NCBI RefSeq assembly: GCF_964019385.1
Contig: NC_088645.1
Span: forward strand, 34,191,963 to 34,255,962
DNA from: Sycon ciliatum
Lineage: Eukaryota > Porifera > Calcarea > Leucosolenida > Sycettidae
Direction of reading: 5' to 3'
DNA length: 64,000 nucleotides
The stretch's first letter is position 1. Every line of letters starts with the position of its first letter. The position numbers were made by a program, and so were the translations under genes. The notes under the pieces are model-generated. The model was given only the letters and a program-made list of their open reading frames with translations, was not told where the DNA came from and made no database searches. Shown one piece after another: positions 1 to 10,807 of this stretch.

Positions 1-159
1 TAACCCCGCCCCCAGTAGCCAAATCAGCCAGTTTCACTGGTTACATCACCTTGCTGAGAGTAAGACGGCTTGAAATGTGCTTGGATCCATACAAAAACTG
101 GATCCAAGTGGATCCAATTTTTGAATTTTTGAAATTGTTGCTATGCTGTGACGTAGCAC

Positions 160-760
160 TTTCAAGCCCTATTGAACACGTCTTTCAAGTAATAGTAACA
201 GTTTGGAGCCTCCACTGAGAAGAAACATTCTTCATTTAGAGTACGCATCGTTTGATTTCCCATCATATTAAATGGGGATATGTGTGCCGCTCCTTACGTG
301 GGAGATCGCGCTTATCCTGCCGACTTGAATTCTCACTAGACTAACTCACGACTGCCATCTTGAGCACACGTACGAGAAGGCCATCGAACCTTCCACTCGA
401 CAAACCTACAAGAATGCACCACTCCCAACTCAATAATACATTGTTTCTGGGAATTCCACCCCCCCCCCCCCATCTGTTGAGTTGGAGTACTACTAGTAGG
501 CTGAGGAAGATTGTGCCTGAACTAGGCTGAAGAGCACCACTTACATAATGCTCTCCAGACGTAAGCATCACCAGGGATACAAGCGTACTGGGACGCTCCG
601 TTTCCAACGCGACAAACACCTCGTGAAACCAGATAGCAGTGTGAGTCAGTGTCGCTCGTATACATGTATATGTGCTAACCAAACGCTGATATTCCTTGGC
701 CATTCACTACGTTGTTGCCTCCAAACCATCTAATTCGCAAGCCTGCGCCGGGGACAAAAA
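160..760 (+). repeat. Dispersed repeat X-W, copy 1
   Basis: This holds the tail of module X (TTGAACACGTCTTTCA, AGAAACATTCTTCA) followed by module W (CGCTCC..TACGTGGG, CCGACTTGAATTCTCAC, GTAGGCTGAGGAAGATTGTG, CGTGAAACCAGATAGCAG). The same order recurs at 5730-6790, 7915-8660 and 29880-30827. Open frames here are short and not conserved between copies, so I see no protein. The origin of the family is unknown. Positions 1-159 hold nothing I recognise. Confidence 0.75.
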
Positions 761-806
761 TATGAAGAAGAGGTTGGCGCTCCTTCGGCGATACTTGGAG
801 AATTGT

Positions 807-885
807 GTGTCGCTCCCTATGTGGGATCTCGCGCTTTTCCTGCCGACTTCAATTCTCACTTGACTGATTCACGAACACCATCGAG
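807..885 (+). repeat. Dispersed repeat W, left fragment
   Basis: Start of a W module (GTGTGTCGCTCCCTATGTGGG, split here by nothing but its usual sequence). It is cut by the fold-back element at 886-1456 and resumes near 1477 with CCATCGAGAAC. Confidence 0.65.
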
Positions 886-1456
886 AACTTTATTAATGCG
901 ATTAATAGTATAAGTGAAGCGGACATTACAAAATGATGAATGAGAATACATGTATCTAAAATGGTTGTTCCTAATCGATTTTCTTGAGACTATCATCAGG
1001 GAATAATCGTCTCACAATAGAGGATACGGAGAAACAAACTACTTATAGGTTATAGGATAGTGGGAAGTATACAAGGTGAGGTGTGAAAAGAAAAAAGAAA
1101 GTGGGAGAGAAGACGAAAGAAATTAGAAGAAAAGATGTGAGAGTGTTCCGACGGTGTGAGCTACTACAAAAGGTGAGTGAAATGAAGGCGTGGAAGCAGG
1201 TGAATGTGATATCTAATTTCTTTCGTCTTCTCTCCCACTTTCTTTTTTTCTTTTCACACCTCACCTTGTATACTTCCCACTATCCTATAACCTATAAGTA
1301 GTTTGTTTCTCCGTATAGCCACTATTGTGAGACGATTTTCCCCTGATGATAGTCTCAAGAAAATCGATTAGGAACAACCATTTTAGATACATGTATTCTC
1401 ATTCATCATTTTGTAATGTCCGCTTCACTTATACTATTAATCGCATTAATAAAGTT
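886..1456. mobile_element. Fold-back (palindromic) MITE-like element
   Basis: Two nearly perfect inverted arms of about 240 bp (886-1127 and 1211-1456) enclose a loop of about 80 bp. The arms begin AACTTTATTAATGCG and end CGCATTAATAAAGTT. The element lies inside a W repeat, and ACCATCGAGAAC occurs on both sides (ending at 885 and again near 1478-1489), which may be a long target-site duplication. It has no coding capacity of its own; the purine-rich open frames in the arms are simply mirror images. Confidence 0.75.
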
Positions 1457-1476
1457 ATTGTCTCCTCGTCGCCTTA

Positions 1477-1605
1477 CCATCGAGAACACACGAAAAGTCC
1501 ATCGACTCTTCCACTCGACAAACCAGAAAGAAAGTACCTCTCCCTTCTCAATACACAGTGTTTTGGGGAATTCGCCCCTCACTAGTGGCATTCCCTGAAA
1601 CACTC
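1477..1605 (+). repeat. Dispersed repeat W, right fragment
   Basis: Continuation of the W module after the fold-back insertion: AAGTCCATCGA, TTCCACTCGACAAACCAG, CAATACACAGTGTTTTGGGG, as in the other W copies. Confidence 0.65.
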
Positions 1606-1611
1606 AGGTGG

Positions 1612-1790
1612 CTGCGTATCGAGCAGGGATTGGTGCCCCTCTTGCTGGTTTGCCGAGTGGAAGGTTCGATGGACTTCTCGTGTGCTCTAGAGGCAGTTGT
1701 GAGTCAGTCAAGTGAGAATACAAGGCAGTAGGAAAAGCGCAAGCTCTGACGTAGGGAGTGACACACAATTCCCCAAGTATCGCCGAAGTC
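1612..1790 (-). repeat. Dispersed repeat W, inverted fragment
   Basis: Reverse complement of the first half of W (GTGCCCCTCTTGCTGGTTTG, GAAGGTTCGATGGACTTCTC, GACGTAGGGAGTGACACACA). It forms an inverted pair with the copy just before it. Confidence 0.65.
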
Positions 1791-1859
1791 AAAAATGTCT
1801 TCATAAAATATGAAATGGTTCTCCTTGACCAATTTTGACAATTATCGGCCTCCCTTTCA

Positions 1860-3870
1860 AGGCGTTGGAGTGTTGTTGCATGGCAAATAGTGCATGAAAA
1901 CATGGTCACGTTGTAGCAAGGTCGTTCCCGCACAACAATGATAATTGAAGGGAAGTGGTTAGGTTTGGCAGAATCTCACTTTGCTTACACTGTTGTCAGT
2001 AAGTAAAGTAAATTATCGTGTCCCTTCCGATGTAAACTCACGACGCACCCAGGCAACCCATCGGTAGGTACAGTGAATAATAGTTGGGGTTTTGGGCATC
2101 GGCGAAAGAGCCGAAAAACCCGACACTGTAGGAAACTAAACGATCGAGGCTCTTCACAAGTATCAACAAACTTCTCTCTCCATTAAAATCCTGGCATACA
2201 GGGCAATAGCAAACACGTTGAGGAGTAGTTGGCCTCAGCCAGATTTGAAGCGGATAGCAAGAGAGGTCCAGAAGAAAGAACTGAGAACAGATCATCAAGC
2301 AAGTGAAAAATGAAAACATCGTTCAAGCCACTTCAAGAACCAGGATATGGATAAATACCACTGGGGCCGTCAGACCAATTTACCTAACCGAGCTAGCCGG
2401 GAAAAACACCCTCGTGCCGACGGACACAGTGCACTGTTAGGAAGGAAAAACCGGGTGTATAACCCCGGTTGCAATACAGCACCATGAAAAGAACATCCCA
2501 ACGTATGATCAGTGTTGGACAAAAGAAAAATCAAGCTTCACACAAAGCATCCAAAAACAGCGTGGCAAAATGCATATCGGCAGCTTTGGACATAGCAAGA
2601 TCAAGAAGAACATAATTTGAAAGGTGGGAGGTTACGGACACTCTTCACATTCCAAAAGCGGGCATAGTAACCCAAGAAAAGGTTCAACGATCTCGATAAG
2701 GAAATGAAAAAGGCTTACATGATGTATTGCCAGATTACAGAGGTGATGCATGCAGTTAAGCGAAGACGAACTAGAACATCTATAGACAGATGAAGAGAAT
2801 CAAGCAAACAGGCTGCCTGACAATAGTCAACGTATACCAAAACTCAAATGGAATAACAAGCTCATGATACAATTTTTAAGCAATCCGATTGCCGGTGAAC
2901 AGTCAACATCAGACAACATGTACAAGTACTACTAATATGGATAAAGTGAACAGTCCGTCTGCCAAGTGTCTCCTGTTTGTATCGCACACATATCAAAATT
3001 TTAATGTCAGTGAAGGCTATTACACAATCATTCTGCCAAGAAGGAAAGACGACGCCCTTTCGGCTTCTTGATCATCGTGCTCTTCACGTACATATATCTG
3101 CTGTTATCCAAGCTCCAGATTAAATGCCGCAGATCCTCAACTAAAATGTACATGCAGGTCGACCAAATGGAAACAGATATGAAAGGTAAAAAATAGGAAC
3201 TATTTCAAATCATCTAAAAACGTTTACTATCTACCCATCTCTGGAAAGCTCAGTAATGGTGTGGTGGTTGATAGCGCCCTCTCTGCACTATTATTATCCC
3301 CCCCCCCCCCCCACCAATAGGGGTGTGCGGATAATGCTCGAAAAGGTGGCAGATTCGGCTCGAAAAGCAGTGAAATTGGCAGAACCATACAAACCTTATG
3401 GCGGGCAATTTCTCGAATTCTGTTCCATTTCTTTATCCACATACCAGCATGCATGAAACTTACCAGAAAAACTACCGAATTCTGCCAATTTTTATGCCGG
3501 CATTATCCGCATACATGTATGCCTACCCACCAACCGCTAAAGTGCGAAGTCCGTGCAAGGATGCTTCGATGGTCTGTAAAATGGGCGTAATGTGCTGCAC
3601 TATCAGACGTGTCTCTACTAGCTTGCTGATGCGTTCTTTCCTTCATACTCCATTGATTGGGTTGTGCTCGACTTACATACAATGTATAAAATGAACAAAA
3701 GACAGGGTCATACCATCACAGTGATAATTGTAGTGGATAGTTGGCCGTACTACAAGGATGGTTACTGGGTGGTTCTTTTCACTGATAGCAAGCACAGTAC
3801 ATAACGCTGCAGTTGTCACTGTAGAATGGCCAATATTCACCAGCTTCGATTCTACACATGTATTTCCGCT
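1860..3870 (+). repeat. Dispersed repeat Y, copy 1
   Basis: Long module also present at 8918-10480 and 19255-21770. Shared landmarks in the same order are CATGGTCACGTTGTAGC, AATGATAATTGAAGGGA, GTAAGTAAGTAAA, ACCACTGGGGCCGTCAGA, CCGGGAAAAA, ATCAAGCAAACA, CTCCTCAACTGAAT.GTACATG, CCAAAGTGCGA and CATACTCCATTGATTGG. No conserved reading frame was seen. It may be the non-coding part of a large DNA element. Confidence 0.7.
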
Positions 3871-3879
3871 TAATTTTTC

Positions 3880-4060
3880 AGTGCGATAATGACATTCTTA
3901 CGTTCCGGTGAGGCTGGCTTCTCTCCATCCCAGTGCTCAAATGCCCCGCGCAGCGTAGGGCTAGCGCAAACAGCAGGACCAATAAAAGACAAAAACAAGA
4001 AAAACACAAACAGAGGTAGACAACTGAACTCGGGAGGATAGCCAAGGACTTAATTACGAA
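3880..4060. repeat. Short dispersed repeat (LINE-related segment)
   Basis: Similar to 17285-17450 and 22465-22610: TTCTTACGTTCCGGT, CTCCATCCCAGT, CAGGACCA, then A-rich AAAACACAAACAGAAGTAGAC. At 22288-22610 this segment continues into a minus-strand LINE C-terminus, so it is probably LINE-derived. Confidence 0.45.
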
Positions 4061-4766
4061 GAAAGGACCAAAAGTTTACACGTTACTCGTAGTTGTCCAA
4101 CCCTGGCAATGGTAAGATTGATATTGATGAGTCAGAACGTGCAAAAGTTAGCACAAACTGTGACCGCTGTGGCACTGACATTCAAAGACCCGACGTTCAG
4201 CTCCATCACGTCCTGAATGCGCACGCCAACAACGTTACTTGGAAGGTTTTAAGTTGTGAAATATCTTCAGGAAGAGAAGGTGAGCGAAATCCAGACGAAA
4301 ACAAACTAGACATCACAGCGAACCGAGAATGTCAGCCGTCACAAGAAGGTGACGAAAGACAACGGAACACAGCACAGGACGTCCACGAACGTGGCTGCTG
4401 GCGTGAGCATTCAAAACGTGATGGAACTGTCAGGTCATTGTAATGACTTCTCAACATCAAACTTTGCATGTTTTCAACAAAGGTATTGAAATTCCTTTGT
4501 CAAACGAGCCAATACGGTGTGGCTTCACTTCTTATGAGTGTAACAGGGTGCTGAAATTTGCTACGCCCATTGACTACTGTATATTTGAAATCTGAGTTGA
4601 CGATGGCCAAGTGCCGAAACGTTGTAAAAATAACGGAACTGGTTCGGATGTGCAGAGCGATGGGAATGAGTGTGTCCACCCGAATTCCTTTCAGGAATGA
4701 AGCTGCAGGAAGCCTCAGCCCTTCTTCAAATGAGTTAAAAGTATAAGGAATTTCTCATGCGATTTA
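4061..4766 (+). other. Weak open frame and degenerate repeat, no gene assigned
   Basis: A 116-codon open frame (4093-4443) contains a C-x2-C..H-x5-H spacing resembling a zinc finger, but it begins with TTG and has no partner. It may be a chance frame or a lone exon. From about 4470 to 4740 the sequence resembles 36530-36700 (AAATTCCTTWGTCAAACGA, CTGAAATTTGCT), another degenerate dispersed repeat. Confidence 0.25.
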
Positions 4767-4925
4767 GTGCCTTTGCTATTAGCTGTATGCAGAACTCACT
4801 GACTTGTCACTTTGAGCACTCTGGCAAGTTACGTTCCGGCCTGGTGTAAATCTGGCTTTGGAAATTTTATTTTTCGTTCCTATCAGGTTCGGCTTCATTT
4901 TCTCTGTGCTGAGCTGATGAGCCTT
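4767..4925 (+). repeat. Diverged single copy of the 226-bp repeat unit
   Basis: Matches the tandem unit at 25567-26240: TGCAGA.CTCACTGACTTGTC, GAGCACTCTGGCAAG, TATCAGGTTCGGC. It is older and shows several substitutions. Confidence 0.6.
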
Positions 4926-5128
4926 ACATATCTGATGACCTGGCCTGGCTCCAGGGGACAGATTGGATAACGTATGCCATACTTTTCAACTGTTCAACAC
5001 CGGACATGTACATGTACTTCAGCATGCATAACAAAATGGTGCAGCACGGATCTTATACACAAACAGGTATATTGTTTTGTTCTATTAGTGTTCGATATTG
5101 AATTTTATACACAATTTTAATTCTAAGG

Positions 5129-5545
5129 AAAAAAGGACCAAGAAATTACAAGTTACACTATAAAAGCCCCTTGTCGGGCATTGGTTGTGAGACTTACCAC
5201 CTCACCCTCGCCGTTAGGCGCTGCGTCTGCCACCCTGGTAGCACAGGCATGGTGGTGGCCTGGCACAAGCAAAACTTCCCAAGCTGGTTGTGTTTCTCAA
5301 CGCAATTGTATCGCCGGTGGTAACGCGGACGTGCAAACTTTACTATAACGTCCACTAACACCACCAGTTACTAAACAATCAGCTCCTGCGATGACATTGC
5401 ACGACACTGACTGTTAGCCAGTTTAGAGTTAGTTGTAGAACGTCAGTACCGTCGGTCAGTGTCGTGCAGTGTTATCGCATGAGCTGATTGCTTAGTAACT
5501 GGTGGTGTTAGTGGACATTATAGAGTAAAAAGTAGTTTCTTTGTC
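5129..5545. mobile_element. Inverted-repeat MITE-like element
   Basis: The outer ends AAAAAAGGACCAAGAAATTAC and GTAGTTTCTTTGTCCTTTTT are inverted. An inner pair at 5338-5415 and 5452-5528 (CACTAACACCACCAGTTACT / AGTAACTGGTGGTGTTAGTG) is nearly perfect. It has no coding capacity. Positions 5546-5729 hold nothing recognised. Confidence 0.6.
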
Positions 5546-5729
5546 CTTTTTTCTTTACTATAAATATATTCTTGGCTCTCCATCCGAGTCCAACTTTTAT
5601 TCTATTTCTTATTAAAAAATTCCATTCGTGTTCGGTTTAACTATTCACTGTACTGATACATGGTGATGATTGTGCTTTGCTTTGCCCGTAAAAGAGGCAT
5701 TTTCACACTATACATGAACAATGCATACA

Positions 5730-6790
5730 TTCTAAAGCATGGCATACAAATGCATTCGTCAAACCTTGGTTGTGACCGTCATCAGTGCTATTCTATGTCT
5801 TTATCCTCTCTTAGTCACTGACTACTAGTACAGCAATACTCAATAAAGATTTGTGTATAACATACCTGGCCATGTCCCTTGTGGCACGATGAGAACGGGT
5901 CTCCAGTCTCTGAACCTCAGAACGTCGCCCTATTCCCTGACAGCAACCCATGATGATTGTTCCTACTTAGAAAATATGTTTTCAACTGTTCAGCTCTGCT
6001 TATAAAGATCAACTGCCTGATTATCCATGGATGGTATTGATGTTATACTGAGCTAGATTAGGATAGAGCGTGAATGTCTCGTACCGGCACCAGGCAATGT
6101 ATGCAATCGCAATGGAAGACATGAACGTTCATTGTGTCTGTGTGTGCTGGCCGCTGGCAGTGTGGGCTCCAAGTACTGTGTAGGTCTCAGTGGGGGCGCC
6201 AAGCGCTGTGTAGACCTCGTGGTGCAACATGTACTGGGCTTTGTGTGGGCAGTGCACATACTCAGCCCTGGGTGTAGGCAAGCTAGGTTATCGAACACGT
6301 CTTTTCATTTTGTAGCCTCCACTGCAATGACAACAAGAAGAAACATTCTTCAATTAGAGTGTGCATCATTTTGCCATAATAATAGTTTTAAAATGGGGAA
6401 ACTTGTGTCGCTCCCTACGTGGGCGTTCGCGCTTTTCTCGCCGACTTGAATTCTCACTTGAATGACTCACACCTGACATACACAGTGTTTCGTGGAATAC
6501 ACCCGTTATCAGGTGAATTTGAGTAGGCCGAGGAAGATTGTGACTGAAGTACACCACTAACTTATAATGTAGCGGTCTCCAGACCCGACCATCACCGGGG
6601 ATACGCACTTACAGAGACGCTCTGTTTCCAGGGCAACAAACACCTCGTGAACATCAGATTGCAGCGTGGGTCAGTGTCGCTCATACTCATAGAGTTGCTG
6701 AAAACAAACGCGGCTGAGGACCGATGGCCATTCACAGCGCCGTTGCCTCCAAACCATCTAATTCTGGGCTGGGCCAACAGTTTGAATATT
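5730..6790 (+). repeat. Dispersed repeat X-W, copy 2
   Basis: Module X (AAAGCATGGCATACAAATGC, CTGACAGCAACCCATGATGA, GAGCTAGATTAGGATAGAGC, GTGTGGGCAGTGCACATA, AGAAGAAACATTCTTCA) runs directly into W (CTCCCTACGTGGGCG through ATCTAATTCTGGG). It is the cleanest uninterrupted X-W unit in the window. Confidence 0.7.
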
Positions 6791-6972
6791 GATGTGACCT
6801 CTGCGATTACTCAATATTCACTGACGGTACCTATAGTGGTCTAAACAGTGCTGTATGGGGGAAAACAATATTATATTTGTCAGTATCACAAGACAACTAT
6901 TCGTTAGTATCTACAACTGGGAGTCGTGTTGCTGGTTTGTGAGGTCGGCCAGAGAGTTTTTTACACACAAAT

Positions 6973-7064
6973 ATAAAAATTGTGGTGAAAAAGGAGCAGG
7001 ACAAAATGTTACGAGTTAGTCATAACTCGTAACATTTGTCCTTTTCCTTTTTCACCATAATTTA
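6973..7064. repeat. Short palindrome (MITE remnant)
   Basis: GGACAAAATGTTACGAG and CTCGTAACATTTGTCC are inverted around about 8 bp, and the match extends outward (GTGGTGAAAAAGGA / TCCTTTTTCACCAT). Positions 7065-7504 are AT-rich with no recognised feature. Confidence 0.65.
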
Positions 7065-7504
7065 ATTGGCTCACAATCCGAGTTGAATACAAAAAATTGA
7101 TTTGAAGTTTTTTGGTTTGGGTTTGAAAATCTTTATTTTTCTCATGCATTTTTCTGATTTCTTCTCCAGTGTATGTTTTATTGCATTTTTTGATCCATTG
7201 GGTAAATTTTAAATGGAAAACCTTACACGCATACCATCTTCAATCCAAGTGGTCTCTTCGCTGCAAATCGCAATAATTATCCATCAAATTTTCGGCCAGG
7301 AGAAATCATCAGGATTGAGGAAAAAACAAGTGAGGTGGACCTATAACAGGCAACACAAAGTGGAACGAAACTGCACCATACGTAATAAAAATGCATCGTC
7401 GTGTTAATTTTGCCCGTAAAGGAGGCTTGTTCCAATCCCTCTTGTGTCGGCCAGAGAGTGAGTGTGATGGATGTGGAATTGCTTCTTTGTAAAGGTGTTT
7501 ACTG

Positions 7505-7900
7505 CTCGGGTATTGTTGCATGGTACATGATGCATGGAAACAGGGTCACGTCGTAGCGAGGTCGGGCCCGCACAACTATGATAATTGAAGGGATGTGATT
7601 AGGTTTGGCCGCATCTAACTTTGCTTCCACTATTGTGCATGTAAGTAAGTAAGTAAGTTATACATTAAAATGGGGCGGGAATTCAAGACACCCGCTAACA
7701 CCTGGTTAACCAAGCGGCAGATGCAGCGCCTAGCGATTGGGGGGGGGGGGGTACTCACCCCCATCGTTAATCACCGAATCTGCCACTAGGCGAGGGAATA
7801 AGTCTCGCAACTACTGGCACAAGAGCCGAAACACTTGTCACTGCAGGAAACTAAACAATCCGGGCTCTTCGAAAGTAACACAAAATTTCTCGCTCCATAC
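7505..7900 (+). repeat. Dispersed repeat Y, 5' part
   Basis: Shares GCATGG, CAGGGTCACGTCGTAGCGAG, ATGATAATTGAAGGGA and GTAAGTAAGTAAG with the other Y copies, then CACCTGGTTAACCAAGCGG and GAAACTAAACAATCC as at 19255-19550. A poly-G run lies at 7740-7750. Confidence 0.6.
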
Positions 7901-7914
7901 AATTATAGGATACG

Positions 7915-8187
7915 GGGCAACAGCACACCCATTCAGGAGTAGTTCCTGGTTGTTCGTTGAGGACGGGTCTCAAGGCTCTCCACCTCAGTTTGTTACGCAG
8001 AACGTCGCCTTAATCCCTGCCAGCAACCCATGATCCCTGTTCCTTCTTACAATACTTCTTCAACTGCGCTCATAATAAAGTTCAACTGCCTGATTATTCA
8101 TGGCTGGTATTGATGTTACACTGAGCCAGACTAGGCTAGGCTAGAGCATGCATGGCTCGCAGCGACACCATGCAATGTATGCCATAG
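7915..8187 (+). repeat. Dispersed repeat X, left part of copy 3
   Basis: CTGCCAGCAACCCATGAT, CAACTGCCTGATTATTCATG, GGCTAGAGCATGCATGGCTC and CACCATGCAATGTATGCCAT are as in other X copies. It is broken at 8188 by a LINE 3' end and resumes at 8376. Confidence 0.7.
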
Positions 8188-8375
8188 TAGGTAGGTAGGT
8201 AGGTAAATTTTTATTTGAATTCGCAGAACCAAACCGGCGGTGTCCCCCAAATTACATGGAAGCGAATGGAAACAATAAAATATTGTAGGAAATAACCTAA
8301 CATGATAGCAGGGTGTAGTACAAATCAAAGAACACTCAGTCAGCTCAGTCAATGAATAACGTAAAGTAGTGGAAG
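8188..8375 (-). mobile_element. 5'-truncated LINE 3' end, same family as the 39568-59553 LINE
   Basis: Reverse complement of the 3' UTR at about 59390-59553: AATAAAAATTTACCTACC, TTACATGGAAGCGAATGG, CAATAAAATATTGTAGGAAA, CTAACATGATAGCAGGGTGT. Its tail is a (TACC)n run. Insertion between two halves of an X repeat dates it after X. It supports the 3' terminus assigned to the larger LINE. Confidence 0.85.
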
Positions 8376-8660
8376 ACATGAGCGTTACGATTGTACCAGT
8401 GTGTGTGCTGGCTTCTTTCAGTGTGAGCGCCCTGCATGGATCTCAGTGTGAGCGCGGAGCGTTGTTTGATTTTCCATTATAATAATAAGGAAATGTGTGT
8501 CGCTTCCTACGTGGGAGCTCGCGCTTTTCCTGCCAAATTCAATTCTCACTTGACTGACTCACGATTGTCATCCAGAATACACCAGAAAGTCCATCGAAAC
8601 TTCAACTCTGCAAACCAGCAAGGGAGCACCACTCCCTGCCCAATACACAGAGTAGCAAGG
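8376..8660 (+). repeat. Dispersed repeat X-W, right part of copy 3
   Basis: Resumes X with GGAAGACATGAGCGTT and passes into W (GTCGCTTCCTACGTGGGAGC, CTCACTTGACTGACTCACGA, CCAGCAAGGGAGCACCACTC). Confidence 0.65.
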
Positions 8661-8692
8661 TTGCGTTCGAAACATTATGATAAAATAGAAGG

Positions 8693-8917
8693 GAATTAGT
8701 TAGATTTTTGAAAGGATTGGGAGAACTTCAAATTTAAAGGATCAGTTGGGGAAGTGAACTGCCTCCTGGTGGGTTTGGCGATTTTTTCTCTTTTCAGGCA
8801 GTTCACTTCCTTTTTTCTTTCTTTTTTGAACAATGCAACACAATATTGTGGAAAGGTCACAACAATAAGAGACAAGATCAAAAGGAACTTCCCCAACTGA
8901 TCCTTGGAATTAGTTAG
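8693..8917. mobile_element. Nested inverted-repeat MITE with 12-bp flanking repeats
   Basis: The outer arms AAAGGATCAGTTGGGGAAG (about 8736) and CTTCCCCAACTGATCCTT (about 8888-8905) are inverted. An inner pair is GTGAACTGCC / GGCAGTTCAC. GGAATTAGTTAG occurs on both sides (8693-8704 and 8906-8917), consistent with a target duplication. Confidence 0.65.
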
Positions 8918-10480
8918 GTTTAGCTTAATCTAATTTGCTTATACTGCTGCAAGTAAGTCACCATGGCTGGTTAAAATCGCCCGCATCACATACTTATTGG
9001 CACTATGACATTGTCATCGTGATTGTGGAATAATAATAAAAATAATAAGTAAAGTAAACTATGGTGCCCGTTACCCGAACGGAACTGACGACGCCCACAA
9101 TACCCGGAAAACCCCGTAGTGGCCTGTGCAGCGAGGGTTGAGGGGATAATTCCTATAACCACTGGTACAGAGCCGAAAAGTCTGTCGTGGTCGGAAACTA
9201 AACGATCAAGGCTCTTCAAAAAGTATCTACAAATATCTCGCTCCATATAATCCTGCCATACAGGGCAACAGCACACGCACTTAGGAGTAGTTGGTGGCAG
9301 ACAGAGCGAATCGGATAGCAAGAGAATCCAGAAAAAAGGACTGAGAACAGAATATCAAGTGAAAAATAACGAAAATGTTTGCAAGCCAATTCGAAAAATA
9401 TGATATGCCACAATACCACTGGGGCCGTCAGATAAATTTACCTGGACCGAGCCAGCCGGGAAAAAACCCTCGCGCCGACGGACGCAGTGCACTGTTATGA
9501 GGGGAAAAACCGGGTGTATCACCCCAGTGGCAGTATGACGTCATGGAAGCGAAGGACAATACATAATAATGCAGAGTTGTACAAAAGAAAATCAAGATGC
9601 ACATAAATGAAGGGCGCGAGGTGAACGACACTCGTCACATTTCCAAAAACGGATATAGCAACACAAGAAACGAATCAACGATTTTGAAAAGGAAATGAAA
9701 GGGTTTGCGTGATGCATTGCCACATTCCAGAGGTGATGCGTGTAGCAAAGCGAAGAACAACTCGAACCACTACAGTAAGATGATGAGAATCAAGCAAACA
9801 ATCTGCCTGTGAATTTTCGGCGTCAGTGACTCCTGTTTGCATCGCATAAGAATCAGATTCCAGTGGATAACTTGAACGTTACAAAATCATTGTTCCGAGA
9901 AGCACATAGGACACCCTTTGAGCTTCTTACTTGTCGTGCTCCTAGCGTATCTGCTGTTATTCAACCTCCAGGTTGTATCTCGCAGCTCATCAACTGAATA
10001 TATACATGTACATGTAGACAGACAAGATGAAAAGAGATTATAGTAAAAACAGAAGGAATTACTAGTATTTCAAATCATCAAAAAGACAAAAACATTTTAT
10101 TGTTGACCCCTCTCTGGAAAGCTGGCTAGATAGCGTAGTTATGCTGTGGTGGTTGATGATCGAGCCCGGTCTGTCGACTGTCGTACTATTAGTATTTCTT
10201 CTCTCACCCCCCCCCACACACACACACACACAGACGCACCCGCCAAAGTGCGAAGTCCGTGCATCAATGCCTAGAGGTTCTGTAGCCTGGACTTAGTGTG
10301 TTGCACTATTATTATTATTATTATTATTATTTTTCTGTTGTTGTTGTTGTTGCACTATTGTTAAATTTTGTCTGTGCTCGCTCGCAGATGCCTTCTTTCA
10401 TGATCAATTGTTCGGGTTGCGTTTGACGTGAAACGAACACACGCATGTTTGTCACTGCAATATGGCTAAACTGTTACGTA
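8918..10480 (+). repeat. Dispersed repeat Y, copy 2
   Basis: Same landmark order as 1860-3870 and 19255-21770, including CAATACCACTGGGGCCGTCA at about 9410 and CTCATCAACTGAATATATAC near 9985. No protein recognised. Confidence 0.7.
10205..10355. repeat. Microsatellite cluster
   Basis: (CA)n at 10214-10232, (ATT)n at 10309-10332 and (TTG)n at 10336-10353 lie inside the Y repeat. Confidence 0.9.
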
Positions 10481-10540
10481 CCAGATTCGATTCTATCTCT
10501 GCATATACCCAGCGCAACAATGCAAATTAAAATGATACAC

Positions 10541-10625
10541 ACGGCTTCACCATAGCTCAGTGGTTAGAGCATCGCTGGCTACAACTTACAAGCGAGGGTG
10601 CCTGGTCCCAGTCCTGGTGGTGACA
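10541..10625 (+). repeat. tRNA-derived sequence (SINE head or tRNA pseudogene)
   Basis: An A-box-like TAGCTCAGTGGTTAGAGCA is followed about 40 bp later by a B-box-like GGTCCCAGTCC. I could not fold a proper anticodon loop or T-arm, so a functional tRNA is unlikely. A SINE head or pseudogene fits better. Confidence 0.5.
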
Positions 10626-10807
10626 GTCAATTTTTTCTTCAGACTTTTCCCGTTTGTCTCTTTCCCTCAAACTAGTTAATAGATAATGATAATGTACTTA
10701 CATTCCAGTGGCTTTGAACCATCTGCATTTTTGACCAAGGTACTGCAAAAAATAGGATTCCTACAAGAAACACCAAAATAAAACGCAAACAAAAGTAGGC
10801 AGAGTAC

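Noticed and set aside
10541..10625. Functional tRNA gene
   Set aside because: A and B boxes are present, but no canonical anticodon loop or T-arm pairing could be drawn.
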